Counted from the stretch's first letter, positions 1 to 9,921 are shown. The stretch is 64,000 bases of DNA from Saccharothrix violaceirubra (GCF_014203755.1 NZ_JACHJS010000001.1:310001-374000); one strand, 5' to 3'. The notes: generated by a model not told the origin, from the letters alone. Translations and numbers: made by a program.

Positions 1-1
1 C

Positions 2-1081
<1,080 letters not shown>

Positions 1082-1107
1082 CAAAGCTCCACGAGAGGAC
1101 GAACAAG

Positions 1108-2241
1108 GTGCGCGATCTGGTCGAGATCGGCATGGGCCGGACCGCGAGGCGGGCCTACGAGCTGGACGACGTCGAGATCATCCCGTCCCGGAGGACCCGC
1201 TCCTCCAAGGACGTCTCGACGGCGTGGCAGATCGACGCCTACCGGTTCGAGATCCCGTTGATCACCCACCCGACCGACGCGATCGTGTCGCCGGGCACGG
1301 CGGTCGCGATCGGCGAACTGGGCGGCTTGGGCGTCCTCAACGCGGAGGGCCTGTGGGCCCGGCACGGCGACGTGGAAGAGGCGCTGTTCCGCCTGGTGCG
1401 CGCGGTGGAGGACACCGACGACCCGGCGGCGCCGGTGCGCGTGCTCCAGGAGTTGCACGCGGCGCCGGTGCGGATGGACCTGATCGCCGAGGCGGTCAAG
1501 CAGGTGCGCGAGTCGGGCGTGACGGTCGCGGTGCGGGTCAGCCCGCAGCGGGCGGCCGAGTTCGCGCCGGACCTGCTGGCCGCGGGCGTGGAGATCCTGG
1601 TCGTGCAGGGCACGATCATCTCGGCCGAGCACGTGTCCCGGGACGGCGAGCCGCTGAACCTCAAGTCGTTCATCGCCGACCTGGACATCCCGGTGATCGC
1701 CGGCGGCGTCGGCGACTACCGCACGGCCATGCACCTGATGCGCACGGGCGCGGCGGGCGTGATCGTCGGTTACGGGTACGCGCCCGGCGTCACGACCACG
1801 GACTCGGTGCTGGGCATCGGCGTGCCGATGGCGACCGCGATCGCGGACGCGGCGGCGGCCCGGCGCGACTACCTCGACGAGACCGGCGGCCGGTACGTGC
1901 ACGTGATCGCCGACGGCGGCGTGCTCACGAGCGGCGACGTGGCCAAGTCGATCGCGTGCGGCGCGGACGCCGTGATGCTCGGCGAGCCGCTCGCGGCGGC
2001 GGCCGAGGCGCCCGGCCAGGGCCTGTACTGGACGGCGTCCTCCGCGCACCCGTCGGTGCCACGCAGCCACGTGTCGACGGGCGTGGACCAGGTCGTGGAC
2101 CTGAGCAGCCTGCTGTTCGGGCCGTCGGTGGACCCGCGCGGCGTGACCAACCTGTTCGGCGCGCTGCGCCGGGCGATGGCCAAGACGGGCTACTCGGACC
2201 TCAAGGAGTTCCAGAAGGTCGGGCTCACCATCCGCGGCTGA
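1108..2241 (+). CDS. guaB3: GuaB3 family IMP dehydrogenase-related protein
   Basis: 377-residue IMPDH-fold protein of the GuaB3 type found beside guaB in actinobacteria. It has the barrel core (VIADGGVLTSGDVAKSIACGADAVMLG) but no CBS pair, which fits its shorter length. Where GuaB has [11 protein letters not shown], this protein reads APGVTTTDSVLGIGVP, so the catalytic Cys is not seen. Its role is therefore uncertain; GuaB3 proteins are usually annotated only as IMPDH-related. The chosen GTG has GAGAGGAC about 10 nt upstream and begins at VRDLVEIGMGRTARRAYELD, the usual N-terminus. An intrinsic terminator follows the stop. It is probably transcribed with guaB across the 26-nt gap. Confidence 0.93.
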   Translation: MRDLVEIGMGRTARRAYELDDVEIIPSRRTRSSKDVSTAWQIDAYRFEIPLITHPTDAIVSPGTAVAIGELGGLGVLNAEGLWARHGDVEEALFRLVRAVEDTDDPAAPVRVLQELHAAPVRMDLIAEAVKQVRESGVTVAVRVSPQRAAEFAPDLLAAGVEILVVQGTIISAEHVSRDGEPLNLKSFIADLDIPVIAGGVGDYRTAMHLMRTGAAGVIVGYGYAPGVTTTDSVLGIGVPMATAIADAAAARRDYLDETGGRYVHVIADGGVLTSGDVAKSIACGADAVMLGEPLAAAAEAPGQGLYWTASSAHPSVPRSHVSTGVDQVVDLSSLLFGPSVDPRGVTNLFGALRRAMAKTGYSDLKEFQKVGLTIRG

Positions 2242-2256
2242 GCTGGTCGACCAGGG

Positions 2257-2298
2257 GAAGCTCTCGCTCCGTGACGGGGCGGGAGCTTCTTTCCTTTC
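2257..2298 (+). terminator. Intrinsic terminator after guaB3
   Basis: GAAGCTC and GAGCTTC form the outer stem. The inner CGCTCCG/CGGGGCG pairs with one G:U around a TGA loop. TTTCCTTTCC follows at once. It lies 16 nt after the guaB3 stop and should end the guaB-guaB3 transcript. Confidence 0.85.
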
Positions 2299-2360
2299 CA
2301 GTGGGACTACCGCGCCGACCAAGATCGAGTAGTGGCGTCGTGGCATTTCGTGTTTTCTTT

Positions 2361-2380
2361 GGTACTCACATTGTGGTACC
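2361..2380. promoter_or_regulatory. Inverted repeat in AT-rich region upstream of secreted protein
   Basis: GGTACTCACA and TGTGGTACC face each other with one bulged base. It sits in a stretch (about 2310-2470) that is much richer in A+T than its surroundings, 140 nt before the secreted lectin-like gene. It could be an operator. No regulator is assigned. Confidence 0.35.
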
Positions 2381-2441
2381 GCGATGTATTGGTTTTCTTC
2401 CCTATTGTCCACTCGGTTGGAATAACGATTGATTCCTTGCA

Positions 2442-2459
2442 ATCGGCGTATTCGCCGAT
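2442..2459. promoter_or_regulatory. Short palindrome in putative promoter of secreted protein
   Basis: ATCGGCG TATT CGCCGAT is a perfect 7-bp stem with a 4-nt loop. It lies between a TTGCAA (-35-like) and a CATGAT (-10-like) hexamer, about 60 nt before the GTG start at 2520. The position suggests an operator, but the promoter hexamers are only moderate matches. Confidence 0.35.
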
Positions 2460-2519
2460 GCATGATGGAATAGGTCGCGCCAGGGGGGCTGCGACCGACG
2501 ACAACAGGGGGACATACCT

Positions 2520-3116
2520 GTGAAGTCACGAATGATCAAGCTGCTGTCCATGGTCGCCGCGGTGGGTTCGCTCGCCATTCTGGGGGCGACCCAGGCCAGT
2601 GCCGCGACGACGGATTCCGGCCCCGCGAAGGCCACCGACGTCAAGGTGAACGGAGACGTCTCGACGCAGGCGTGCTTCGGTCCGTTCAAGATCGTCAACC
2701 CGTACAGCAACACCGTGGTCGACATCGACCGCGCGTCGCTCGCGCCCGGTGCGCGGATCACGACGGCCGTCCGCAGCACCAGCGCGAGCCAGCTCTGGTA
2801 CCGCTGCGACAGCGCCTTCGGCGGCTCGGTGCTCATCTCCGCGCACTCGGGCTACTGCATCGACGCCGCGCTGGTCCCGGGTCAGAACCTGACCCAGGAG
2901 TCGTGCGTCGGCGGGTTCGACCAGCGGTTCACCTCGGTGCTCCGGTTCGACGGCTACTACCAGACCGAGAACGTGGGCACCGGTCTCGCGTTCGACACCT
3001 GGCAGACCCTCGCGCCGAAGTACCTCGGCCAGGACGTCCGCCAGATCACCAGCCCGCGCCAGGCCTGGTACGCCGAGTACGTGGCCACGCCCGGCACCCT
3101 GGCGCCGGTCGCCTGA
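2520..3116 (+). CDS. Secreted protein, ricin-B-lectin-like
   Basis: 198 residues with a clear Sec signal peptide (KSRMIK, a hydrophobic stretch to GATQASAA, cleavage near residue 29). The mature part has three spaced aromatic/Gln motifs (QLWYRCD, DQRFTS, QAWYAEY) and paired Cys residues. These recall the QxW repeats of ricin-type beta-trefoil lectins, although the copies are weak and a full trefoil is not proven. The GTG start has AGGGGGA 6 nt upstream. It stands alone, after an AT-rich upstream region with two inverted repeats and before a two-hairpin convergent terminator. Likely exported and binding a carbohydrate or surface ligand; the lectin call is inference. Confidence 0.75.
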   Translation: MKSRMIKLLSMVAAVGSLAILGATQASAATTDSGPAKATDVKVNGDVSTQACFGPFKIVNPYSNTVVDIDRASLAPGARITTAVRSTSASQLWYRCDSAFGGSVLISAHSGYCIDAALVPGQNLTQESCVGGFDQRFTSVLRFDGYYQTENVGTGLAFDTWQTLAPKYLGQDVRQITSPRQAWYAEYVATPGTLAPVA

Positions 3117-3161
3117 TCCGGTTTCCCCGGAAGGCACCAGGTAATCGCGTGACATGAAAAA

Positions 3162-3201
3162 CCGTGTGGGTGGACCCGGTGCACAGGGTCCGCCCACACG
3201 G
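3162..3201 (-). terminator. Terminator hairpin for aldehyde dehydrogenase gene
   Basis: CCGTGTGGGTGGACCC pairs with GGGTCCGCCCACACGG (one T:G). Read leftward it is followed by TTTTTCATG, a classic U-run for the minus-strand gene ending at 3269. Confidence 0.8.
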
Positions 3202-3220
3202 GTGGTTCCGCTTTCGTGGA

Positions 3221-3253
3221 GGCGGCCCATTTCCGTGGAGGAAATGGGCCGCC
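3221..3253. terminator. Second hairpin in the convergent intergenic region
   Basis: GGCGGCCCATTTCC, a 5-nt loop, then GGAAATGGGCCGCC: a perfect 14-bp stem between two convergent genes. It has no clear U-run on either strand and may act together with the hairpin at 3162-3201. Confidence 0.6.
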
Positions 3254-3268
3254 GAGTGGCGCCTGGAA

Positions 3269-4714
3269 TCAGAGTGCGATTCCGGTGAGCACCAGGGTGC
3301 GTTCCTCGGTGAAGTCGTCCATCGCGGAACGGACGCCTTCCCGGCCGGTGCCCGAACCCTTGACGCCGCCGTACGGCATCTGGTCCGCGCGATAGGACGG
3401 CACGTCGCCGACGATCACGCCGCCGACCTCGAGTTCCGCCGCCGCTTCGAACGCCACGGTGACGTCGCGCGTGAAAATACCCGCCTGCAATCCGAAATCG
3501 GTCGCGTTGACCTGGTCGAACGCCTCCTGCACCGAGTCGACCACGGACACCGACAGCACCGGGCCGAAGACCTCCTGGTGCCACACCCGCGCCTGCACCG
3601 GCACGTCCTGGAGCAGGGTCGGCGCCACGGTCGCGCCCTCCCGCTGCCCGCCCGTGTGCAGCACCGCGCCCAGGGACACGGCCTCCTGCACCCACTCCTC
3701 GACGCGCTTGGCGTTGGCCTCGTCGATCAGCGGCCCGACCTCGACCTCGGGGTCGTGCGGGTCGCCGGTCTTGAGCGCCTTGACCGCCGCGACCAGCTTG
3801 GGGATGAACTCGTCCGCGATGTCCCGGTGCACGACGACCCGCTGCACCGCGATGCACGACTGGCCCGCCTGGTAGTTGCCGAACGTCGCGATCCGCGCCG
3901 CCGCCCGGTCCAGGTCCGGCCAGTCCGGCAGCACGACCGCCGCCGCGTTGCTGCCCAGCTCCATGAGGACGTGCTTGCCCGGCGCCGCCTCCGTGATCGC
4001 CTTGCCGACGCCGGTCGACCCGGTGAACGAGATGATCGGCAGTCGCGGGTCCGTGATCAGCTTGTCCATGTCACGACCGCGCACGGGCAGTACGGAGAAC
4101 GCGCCCTCGGGCAGGTCGGTCTCGGCGAGCAGTTCGCCCAGCAACAAGGCCGACAGCGGCGTGGCCGACGCGGGCTTCACGATCACCGGCGTGCCCACCG
4201 CGAGCGCGGGTGCCACCTTGTGCGCCACGAGGTTGAGCGGGAAGTTGAACGGCGCCACCGCCAGCACCGGTCCGCGCGGCTGGCGGCGGATGATCGCCAT
4301 CCGGCCCTCGCCGTTCGCGTCGGTGTCCAGGCGCTGCAACTCGCCGACGTAGCGGCGGGCCTCCTCGGCGGCGAAGCGGAACGTGTTCGCGGCCCGGCCC
4401 ACCTCGGCGTAAGCCCACTTCAGCGGCTTGCCGTTCTCGGCCGTGATGGTCTCGGCGATCTCCTCGACCCGCTCCTCCAGCAGCCGCGCGACCTTCTGCA
4501 ACGCGGAGGCGCGCACGTGCGCGGGCGTGCGGCGGAACTCCTTGGCCACGGCCGCCGCCGCGGCGATCGCCTGCTCGACCTGCGCCGGTGACGGCACGGC
4601 GACCGTGGCGACCTCGGTGTCGTCGAACGGGTGGGTGACGGTGATCGAGCCCTCGCCCTGCTCGGGGCGCCCGGCGATCCAGCAGGGGCGGGGCTGGGGG
4701 GTGGTCGCGTCCAT
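3269..4714 (-). CDS. NAD(P)-dependent aldehyde dehydrogenase
   Basis: About 481 residues of the aldehyde dehydrogenase superfamily, oxidising an aldehyde to the acid with NAD(P)+. The NAD-site signature VLAVAPFNFPLNL and IVKPASATPLSA are present. The glycine turn is FTGSTGVGKAI. The catalytic Glu is in LMELGSNAAAVVLP, and the nucleophile Cys is in GNYQAGQSCIAVQR. The C-terminal EVFGPVLSV segment is intact. The ELGSNAA and GQSCIAVQR forms resemble GAPN/succinate-semialdehyde-type enzymes; the substrate cannot be read from the sequence. The ATG at 4714 follows a GGTGGGGG stretch; a GTG three codons upstream is also possible. The gene lies alone between guaB3 and guaA and points against them, so it is probably not part of purine synthesis. 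Confidence 0.9.
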   Translation of the reverse strand: MDATTPQPRPCWIAGRPEQGEGSITVTHPFDDTEVATVAVPSPAQVEQAIAAAAAVAKEFRRTPAHVRASALQKVARLLEERVEEIAETITAENGKPLKWAYAEVGRAANTFRFAAEEARRYVGELQRLDTDANGEGRMAIIRRQPRGPVLAVAPFNFPLNLVAHKVAPALAVGTPVIVKPASATPLSALLLGELLAETDLPEGAFSVLPVRGRDMDKLITDPRLPIISFTGSTGVGKAITEAAPGKHVLMELGSNAAAVVLPDWPDLDRAAARIATFGNYQAGQSCIAVQRVVVHRDIADEFIPKLVAAVKALKTGDPHDPEVEVGPLIDEANAKRVEEWVQEAVSLGAVLHTGGQREGATVAPTLLQDVPVQARVWHQEVFGPVLSVSVVDSVQEAFDQVNATDFGLQAGIFTRDVTVAFEAAAELEVGGVIVGDVPSYRADQMPYGGVKGSGTGREGVRSAMDDFTEERTLVLTGIAL

Positions 4715-4844
4715 GGCCCCCACCGTAGGCCGCGCGCACGGCGGGTGTTATTCGGTGGGCGCACAACTCCGGTGAGCGGCGGCCCCGCCGCGTCTGACAT
4801 GCTTCACCTGCGCGTATTCGCCCCGACGAGAGGTTTTGACAGCA

Positions 4845-6404
4845 GTGGCCGACAGCAACAACCGTCCCGTACTGGTCGTGGACTTCGGCGCGCAGTACGC
4901 GCAGCTGATCGCCCGCCGGGTGCGTGAGGCTCAGGTGTACTCCGAGGTCGTGCCGCACACCGCGACCGCCGACGAACTGCTGGCCAAGGACCCCGCCGCG
5001 ATCGTGCTGTCCGGCGGCCCGTCCAGCGTCTACGAACCGGGCGCACCGCAGGTCGACCCCAAGCTGTTCGAGCTGGACGTGCCGGTGTTCGGCATCTGCT
5101 ACGGCTTCCAGGCCATGGCCCGCGCACTCGGCGGCACGGTCGCGCACACCGGCACCCGGGAGTACGGCCGCACCGAGCTGACCGTCGGCGGCACGGCCGG
5201 CGTGCTGCACGACGACCTGCCCGCCGGCCACCCGGTGTGGATGTCGCACGGCGACTGCGTGACCGAGGCGCCCGAGGGCTTCACGGTCACCGCCGGTTCC
5301 GAGGGCGCGCCCGTGGCCGCGTTCGAGGACCGCGAACGCCGGTTCGCCGGCGTCCAGTACCACCCGGAGGTCGGCCACTCGCCGCACGGCCAGGAGGTGC
5401 TGCGCCGGTTCCTGCACGACATCGCGGGCATCCGTCCCCAGTGGACGACCTCGTCGATCGTCGACGAGCAGGTGGCGCTGATCAAGAAGCAGGTCGGCGA
5501 CGGCAAGGCCATCTGCGGCCTGTCCGGCGGCGTGGACTCGGCGGTGGCCGCGGCCCTGGTGCAGCGCGCCATCGGCGACCGGTTGACCTGCGTGTTCGTC
5601 GACCACGGCCTGCTGCGCGCGGGCGAACGCGCCCAGGTCGAGCGGGACTACGTGGCCGCGACGGGCGTGAAGCTGGTGACCGTGGACGCGCGTGAGCGGT
5701 TCCTCGGCGCGCTGGCGGGCGTCACCGACCCCGAGCGGAAGCGCAAGATCATCGGCCGCGAGTTCATCCGCGTGTTCGAGCAGGCCGAACGCGACCTCAA
5801 GGCCGAGGGCGACTACCGGTTCCTGGTCCAGGGCACGCTCTACCCGGACGTGGTCGAGTCCGGCGGCGGCGCGGGCACGGCGAACATCAAGTCGCACCAC
5901 AACGTGGGCGGCCTGCCCGACGACCTCCAGTTCGAGCTGGTCGAGCCGTTGCGCGCGTTGTTCAAGGACGAGGTGCGCCGGGTCGGCACCGAACTGGGCC
6001 TGCCCGAGACGATCGTGCAGCGCCAGCCGTTCCCCGGTCCCGGTCTGGGTATCCGGATCATCGGCGAGGTGACCGCCGAGCGCCTGGAGATCCTGCGCAA
6101 GGCCGACGCCATCGCCCGCGAGGAGCTGACCTCCGCCGGTCTGGACAACCAGATCTGGCAGTGCCCGGTGGTGCTGCTGGCGGACGTGCGCAGCGTGGGC
6201 GTGCAGGGCGACGGCCGCACCTACGGCCACCCGGTCGTGCTGCGGCCGGTGTCCAGCGAGGACGCCATGACCGCGGACTGGACGCGCCTGCCCTACGACG
6301 TGCTGGAGCGGATCTCGACCCGGATCACCAACGAGGTGGCCGAGGTCAACCGCGTGGTGCTGGACGTGACGAGCAAGCCGCCGGGCACCATCGAGTGGGA
6401 GTGA
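4845..6404 (+). CDS. guaA: GMP synthase (glutamine-hydrolysing)
   Basis: About 519 residues; amidates XMP to GMP using glutamine and ATP. An N-terminal class-I amidotransferase ([18 protein letters not shown], nucleophile Cys in [12 protein letters not shown], His in [13 protein letters not shown]) is followed by the ATP-pyrophosphatase P-loop ([15 protein letters not shown]) and the XMP-binding dimerisation domain ending [11 protein letters not shown] at 4845 is preferred: GAGAGG ends 11 nt before it, whereas the in-frame TTG at 4836 leaves only 2 nt. A terminator with a 13-bp stem follows. The gene completes the IMP-to-GMP pathway with guaB upstream. Confidence 0.97.
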   Translation: MADSNNRPVLVVDFGAQYAQLIARRVREAQVYSEVVPHTATADELLAKDPAAIVLSGGPSSVYEPGAPQVDPKLFELDVPVFGICYGFQAMARALGGTVAHTGTREYGRTELTVGGTAGVLHDDLPAGHPVWMSHGDCVTEAPEGFTVTAGSEGAPVAAFEDRERRFAGVQYHPEVGHSPHGQEVLRRFLHDIAGIRPQWTTSSIVDEQVALIKKQVGDGKAICGLSGGVDSAVAAALVQRAIGDRLTCVFVDHGLLRAGERAQVERDYVAATGVKLVTVDARERFLGALAGVTDPERKRKIIGREFIRVFEQAERDLKAEGDYRFLVQGTLYPDVVESGGGAGTANIKSHHNVGGLPDDLQFELVEPLRALFKDEVRRVGTELGLPETIVQRQPFPGPGLGIRIIGEVTAERLEILRKADAIAREELTSAGLDNQIWQCPVVLLADVRSVGVQGDGRTYGHPVVLRPVSSEDAMTADWTRLPYDVLERISTRITNEVAEVNRVVLDVTSKPPGTIEWE

Positions 6405-6410
6405 ACGCGG

Positions 6411-6470
6411 GAAGGGCCGTCCACAGTGTGAACTGGTCCCCGAAAGTTGGACGGCCCTTCTTCCTTCCGC
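6411..6470 (+). terminator. Terminator after guaA
   Basis: GAAGGGCCGTCCA and TGGACGGCCCTTC form a perfect 13-bp stem with a long loop, followed by TTCCTTCC. It lies between the convergent guaA and the small membrane gene at 6475. Confidence 0.8.
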
Positions 6471-6474
6471 GAGG

Positions 6475-6672
6475 TCAGCGCTTGCGCCGGGCCGCGCCGG
6501 CCAGCAAACCGATGCCGATCACCATCGCACCGCCCGCCAGCAGCCAGCGCACGTCCAGGAACGCCGGCCACGACTTCCCGTCGGAGAGCATGTAGGCGGC
6601 GGCGACCAGGGCCGAGACCCCGAACACCAGCCCCACCACGTCGACTCCCCGGTTCGTCTCCACCTCAGCCAC
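6475..6672 (-). CDS. Small two-TM membrane protein
   Basis: 65 residues with two hydrophobic segments (VVGLVFGVSALVAAAYML and LLAGGAMVIGIGLLAG) and a basic RRKR tail, so it is probably a two-pass membrane protein. Its GTG start lies inside the end of the PspC gene (8-nt overlap), so the two are translationally coupled and should act at the same site. Its function is unknown. This is a conserved-looking companion of PspC-type envelope genes, not an isolated spurious frame. Confidence 0.7.
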   Translation of the reverse strand: MAEVETNRGVDVVGLVFGVSALVAAAYMLSDGKSWPAFLDVRWLLAGGAMVIGIGLLAGAARRKR

Positions 6673-7906
6673 GGGTCACCATCACCTCTCCGACGCCGGC
6701 ACGCACGTCCAGCTCGATCTTGAGTCCGCCGGGACCGTCGGCCCCGCTGTCCACGACCCGCTGTTCGCGGTCCGCGCCGTCCTGCTTGTGGTCCAGGCAG
6801 TCGAACGAGCCCAGTTCCGCCGCGCAGGTGACCGTGACGTCCGCGTTCTCGGGCACGAACACCTGCGCCGTCCCGACACCGACCTCGACGGTCGTGCGCA
6901 CCGACCCGGTCGTCGGCAGCTCCCGCAGGTCCACCACGACCTCGCCCGCGTTCGTGTCGTAGCGGGGCTGCACCTGCTCGATCGACGTGGGCGTGTCCCG
7001 GTAGTCGCCGATCCGCTCCGAGCCGAACGACGACCCGTCGATCGACGTCATCCCGACGCCCGCCAGGGCCAGCGGCACGACCAGCCAGATCAGCCCGCGC
7101 GCACCGCCCCGGAACGCGCCCACCACCAGGCCCAGGCCCAGCACGGCGACGACGAGGCCGAGCACGTGCGGCGCGGTGAACCACGCCGCCGAGTCCGAGG
7201 CGATCGCGGAACCCGCGACCACGAGCATCACCAGGCCGAACGTCACCTTGCCCACCCGCGAGCGGCGCCGGCGTACCGGCGGCGGGGGCGGTTCGTACAC
7301 CACGGCCGGCGTCGGCTCGGGCAGGTCCCACGCGAACGGCGCCGCGCCGAGCGGGTCCCACGCGGGCGGTCCGGACGGCGTCGCCGTCGGCGGGACGGTG
7401 GCGTGCCGATCGGTCCGACCGTCGGCGGACTGGTCCATGGTCACCTCCGGGGTCGGGGCCGGCCGGTTGAGCGCGCCCCGGTTGCGGTGCAGCAGGTAGA
7501 CGCCGCCGACGGACAGCAGCACGCCGGCCACCATCGTGAAACCGCCGTCGACGAAGAAGCCGGTGGCCGGGAACACCGCCAGGCCGAGCAGGATCGTCAA
7601 CGGGGTCGGCGTCGAGCTGCGGCCCCGGCCCAGCAGGGCCTCGGCCGGCGACACCTGGTCGTCGCTCTGCGCGAGCCACAACCAGCCCAGCAGGTAGATG
7701 AGGAAGCCGGCACCGTTGCACAGCGCCATGGCCACGAACGCGATCCGGACGATCACCGGGTCGATCCGGTACCGCTCACCGATACCCGCGGCGACGCCGG
7801 CGATCTTGCGTCCCGCCTGCGGTCGCCTGGGCCGACTGGCCCAGAAGTCCTTGAGCGTCTCCTCGACGCCCGCCGTGCTCAGGTTCCCGCTCACGATGAC
7901 GAGCAT
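6665..7906 (-). CDS. PspC-domain membrane protein with LiaF-like C-terminus
   Basis: About 413 residues. Near the N-terminus a PspC domain reads RRPQAGRKIAGVAAGIGERYRIDPVIVRIAFVAM and runs into a membrane segment. Further membrane segments follow in the middle and around FGLVMLVVAGSAIA. The C-terminal beta-rich part (GEVVVDLRELPTTGSVRTTVEV, VGTAQVFVPENADV) resembles the cell-wall-stress output domain of LiaF-type proteins. The ATG at 7906 is one of several possible starts; no strong ribosome site is visible. It faces away from a kinase gene that carries the same PspC domain, so the pair likely senses envelope stress. That pairing is typical of actinomycetes. Confidence 0.85.
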   Translation of the reverse strand: MLVIVSGNLSTAGVEETLKDFWASRPRRPQAGRKIAGVAAGIGERYRIDPVIVRIAFVAMALCNGAGFLIYLLGWLWLAQSDDQVSPAEALLGRGRSSTPTPLTILLGLAVFPATGFFVDGGFTMVAGVLLSVGGVYLLHRNRGALNRPAPTPEVTMDQSADGRTDRHATVPPTATPSGPPAWDPLGAAPFAWDLPEPTPAVVYEPPPPPVRRRRSRVGKVTFGLVMLVVAGSAIASDSAAWFTAPHVLGLVVAVLGLGLVVGAFRGGARGLIWLVVPLALAGVGMTSIDGSSFGSERIGDYRDTPTSIEQVQPRYDTNAGEVVVDLRELPTTGSVRTTVEVGVGTAQVFVPENADVTVTCAAELGSFDCLDHKQDGADREQRVVDSGADGPGGLKIELDVRAGVGEVMVTRG

Positions 7907-8004
7907 GCTCGCCGCGGGCGCGGCACACATCGGGGAGGCACCCTGAACCGGGCATCGGGTGGAACCCTGATGTAGGGGCTCCCCGTCCGTGTGACCATCT
8001 TGGG

Positions 8005-9234
8005 GTGAGTTCGCAGGTGGAGACGACGCGCCAGTACACACCCGTGCGCCGCCGCCGCACCGGCCGGGTGGTCTCGGGCGTCGCGGGAGGCATCGCCGAC
8101 CACATCGGCGTCGAGGTGTTCTGGGTCCGCGCGGTGTTCGCGGCGTTGACCGCGTTGAACGGCGTGGGCGTCGTCGCCTACGGCCTGCTGTGGTTGTTCG
8201 TGCCGCAGCCGCCGGTCGGCACGCCCGAGAGCACGCCCGAGCCCAAGGAACGCCAGCAGGCGCTCGGCCTGGTCGCGCTGGGCATCGGCGCGGCCGTGCT
8301 CACCGGCCTGCTGACCGGTCCGGTCAACGGCTGGATCACCGGGCCGCTGGCCGTCGCCCTGGTCGGCGCGGCCGTGGTGTGGCGCGAGGCGGACGAGGCG
8401 CAACGCCGCCGCTGGCGTGACGGCGCCCGTTCGGGCCTGCTCGGCTCGGGGCGTTCGGCGATCATCCGCGTCGGCGCGGGCGTGGCGCTGGTCGCCATCG
8501 GCATCGGCGTGCTGCTGATCAACAACTACGGGCTCGACCAGCTCCAGTTCGCCCTGGTGGCCGTGGTCGCCACGCTCGGCGGCGTGGGCGTGCTCACCGT
8601 TCCGCTGTGGCTCAAGCTGATCAACGACCTGGGCGAGGAGCGCCGGGTCCGCATCCGCACCGAGGAACGCGCCGAGATCGCCGCCCACCTGCACGACTCC
8701 GTGCTCCAGACGTTGGCGTTGATCCAGAAGCAGGCCGAGAACTCCCGTGAGGTCAAGCGCCTCGCGCGCGGCCAGGAACGGCAGTTGCGCGACTGGCTCT
8801 ACGGCCGTGACGCGGTCGAGGGCGACTCCCGGCCGACCACGGTGTCGGCCGCGGTCGCCAAGGCGGCGGGCGAGGTCGAGGACGCGTTCGCGTTGAGCGT
8901 GCAGCAGGTCGTCGTCGGCGACTGCGAACTCGACCACAACCTGGTCGCCCTGATGAACGCCGCCCGCGAGGCCATGGTCAACGCGGCCAAGCACGCGGGC
9001 GTGGGCGAGATCAGCGTGTACGCCGAGGTCGAGCCCGAGAAGGTCGCCGTGTTCGTGCGCGACCGCGGCAAGGGCTTCGACCCGGACACCGTCTCCGAGG
9101 ACCGGCATGGCCTCGCCGACTCCATCCGGGGGAGGATGGACCGGCACGGTGGCGAGGTCAGGCTGCGCACCGCCCCGGGCGAGGGGACGGAAGTGCAGCT
9201 GATGATGCCCAGGAGAGCGGAGGCCAGGACATGA
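8005..9234 (+). CDS. PspC-fused sensor histidine kinase (NarL-type)
   Basis: 409 residues. An N-terminal PspC domain (RRRRTGRVVSGVAGGIADHIGVEVFWVR) is followed by several membrane segments to about residue 210. Then comes a HisKA_3 dimerisation helix, EIAAHLHDSVLQTLALIQ, whose His before Asp (residue 230) is the expected phospho-acceptor. The HATPase domain has an N-box (LMNAAREAMVNAAKHAG) and a G-box (DRGKGFDPD, HGLADSIRGRM). The last codons overlap the response-regulator start as ATGA, so the two are coupled. Its PspC domain matches that of the divergent gene upstream, suggesting that one membrane stimulus is shared. Autophosphorylates and passes phosphate to the regulator at 9231. Confidence 0.93.
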   Translation: MSSQVETTRQYTPVRRRRTGRVVSGVAGGIADHIGVEVFWVRAVFAALTALNGVGVVAYGLLWLFVPQPPVGTPESTPEPKERQQALGLVALGIGAAVLTGLLTGPVNGWITGPLAVALVGAAVVWREADEAQRRRWRDGARSGLLGSGRSAIIRVGAGVALVAIGIGVLLINNYGLDQLQFALVAVVATLGGVGVLTVPLWLKLINDLGEERRVRIRTEERAEIAAHLHDSVLQTLALIQKQAENSREVKRLARGQERQLRDWLYGRDAVEGDSRPTTVSAAVAKAAGEVEDAFALSVQQVVVGDCELDHNLVALMNAAREAMVNAAKHAGVGEISVYAEVEPEKVAVFVRDRGKGFDPDTVSEDRHGLADSIRGRMDRHGGEVRLRTAPGEGTEVQLMMPRRAEART

Positions 9235-9881
9235 CGGTCCGGGTGTTCCTCGTCGACGACCACGCGTTGTTCCGGGCGGGTGTCCGCGCGGAACTCGACT
9301 CGATCACCGACGAGATCGACGTGGTCGGCGAGGCGGGTTCGGTCGGCGAGGCGGTCGCGGGGATCGGGCACCACCGACCCGACGTGGTGCTGCTCGACGT
9401 GCACATGCCCGACGGCGGCGGTGCCGAGGTACTGCGCCAGGTGCGGACGGCGTTGCCCGAGGTGGTGTTCCTGGCCCTGTCGGTGTCCGACGCGGCCGAG
9501 GACGTCATCGCGGTGATCCGGGCGGGTGCGCGCGGGTACGTGACGAAGACGATCTCCAGCCAGGAGCTGGTGCGCGCGGTCGTGCGGGTGGCGGAAGGCG
9601 ACGCGGTGTTCAGCCCGCGCCTGGCGGGCTTCGTCCTGGACGCGTTCGCCGACCGGCCGGGCGCCGCGCCGATCAGCGATCCGGAACTGGACCTGCTGAC
9701 CCCCCGCGAGCGGGACGTGTTGCGACTGCTGGCGCGCGGTTACGCCTACAAGGAGATCGCGTCCGAGCTGTTCATCTCGGTCAAGACGGTCGAGACGCAC
9801 GTGTCGAGCGTCCTGCGCAAGACCCAGCTTTCCAACCGCTACGAGTTGTCACGCTGGGCCTCCGACCGTCGTCTGGTCTGA
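9231..9881 (+). CDS. LuxR/NarL-family response regulator
   Basis: 216 residues. The receiver domain starts VRVFLVDDHALFRAGVR; the acidic pair is D9/D10, the phospho-acceptor is D56 in VVLLDVHMPDGG, and the conserved Lys is in GYVTKTIS. The C-terminal HTH is LTPRERDVLRLLARGYAYKEIA followed by SVKTVETHVSSVLRKT. It is translated from an ATGA overlap with the PspC-kinase, its obvious partner. A convergent terminator follows. It likely controls the divergent PspC gene and itself, but no operator was identified. Confidence 0.95.
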   Translation: MTVRVFLVDDHALFRAGVRAELDSITDEIDVVGEAGSVGEAVAGIGHHRPDVVLLDVHMPDGGGAEVLRQVRTALPEVVFLALSVSDAAEDVIAVIRAGARGYVTKTISSQELVRAVVRVAEGDAVFSPRLAGFVLDAFADRPGAAPISDPELDLLTPRERDVLRLLARGYAYKEIASELFISVKTVETHVSSVLRKTQLSNRYELSRWASDRRLV

Positions 9882-9894
9882 ACGGGTCGTCCGG

Positions 9895-9921
9895 CCCTCG
9901 GACCCCCTGCGTGTCCGAGGG
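9895..9921. terminator. Convergent terminator
   Basis: CCCTCGGAC, a 9-nt loop, then GTCCGAGGG: a 9-bp perfect stem between the response regulator and the convergent SsgA-like gene. No strong U-run is present. Confidence 0.6.

Noticed and set aside
2526..3857. 443-residue minus-strand frame opposite the secreted protein
   Set aside because: Crosses two terminators and two real genes; no domain.
4071..6230. 719-residue minus-strand frame opposite guaA
   Set aside because: guaA is certain on the plus strand; the frame is a shadow.
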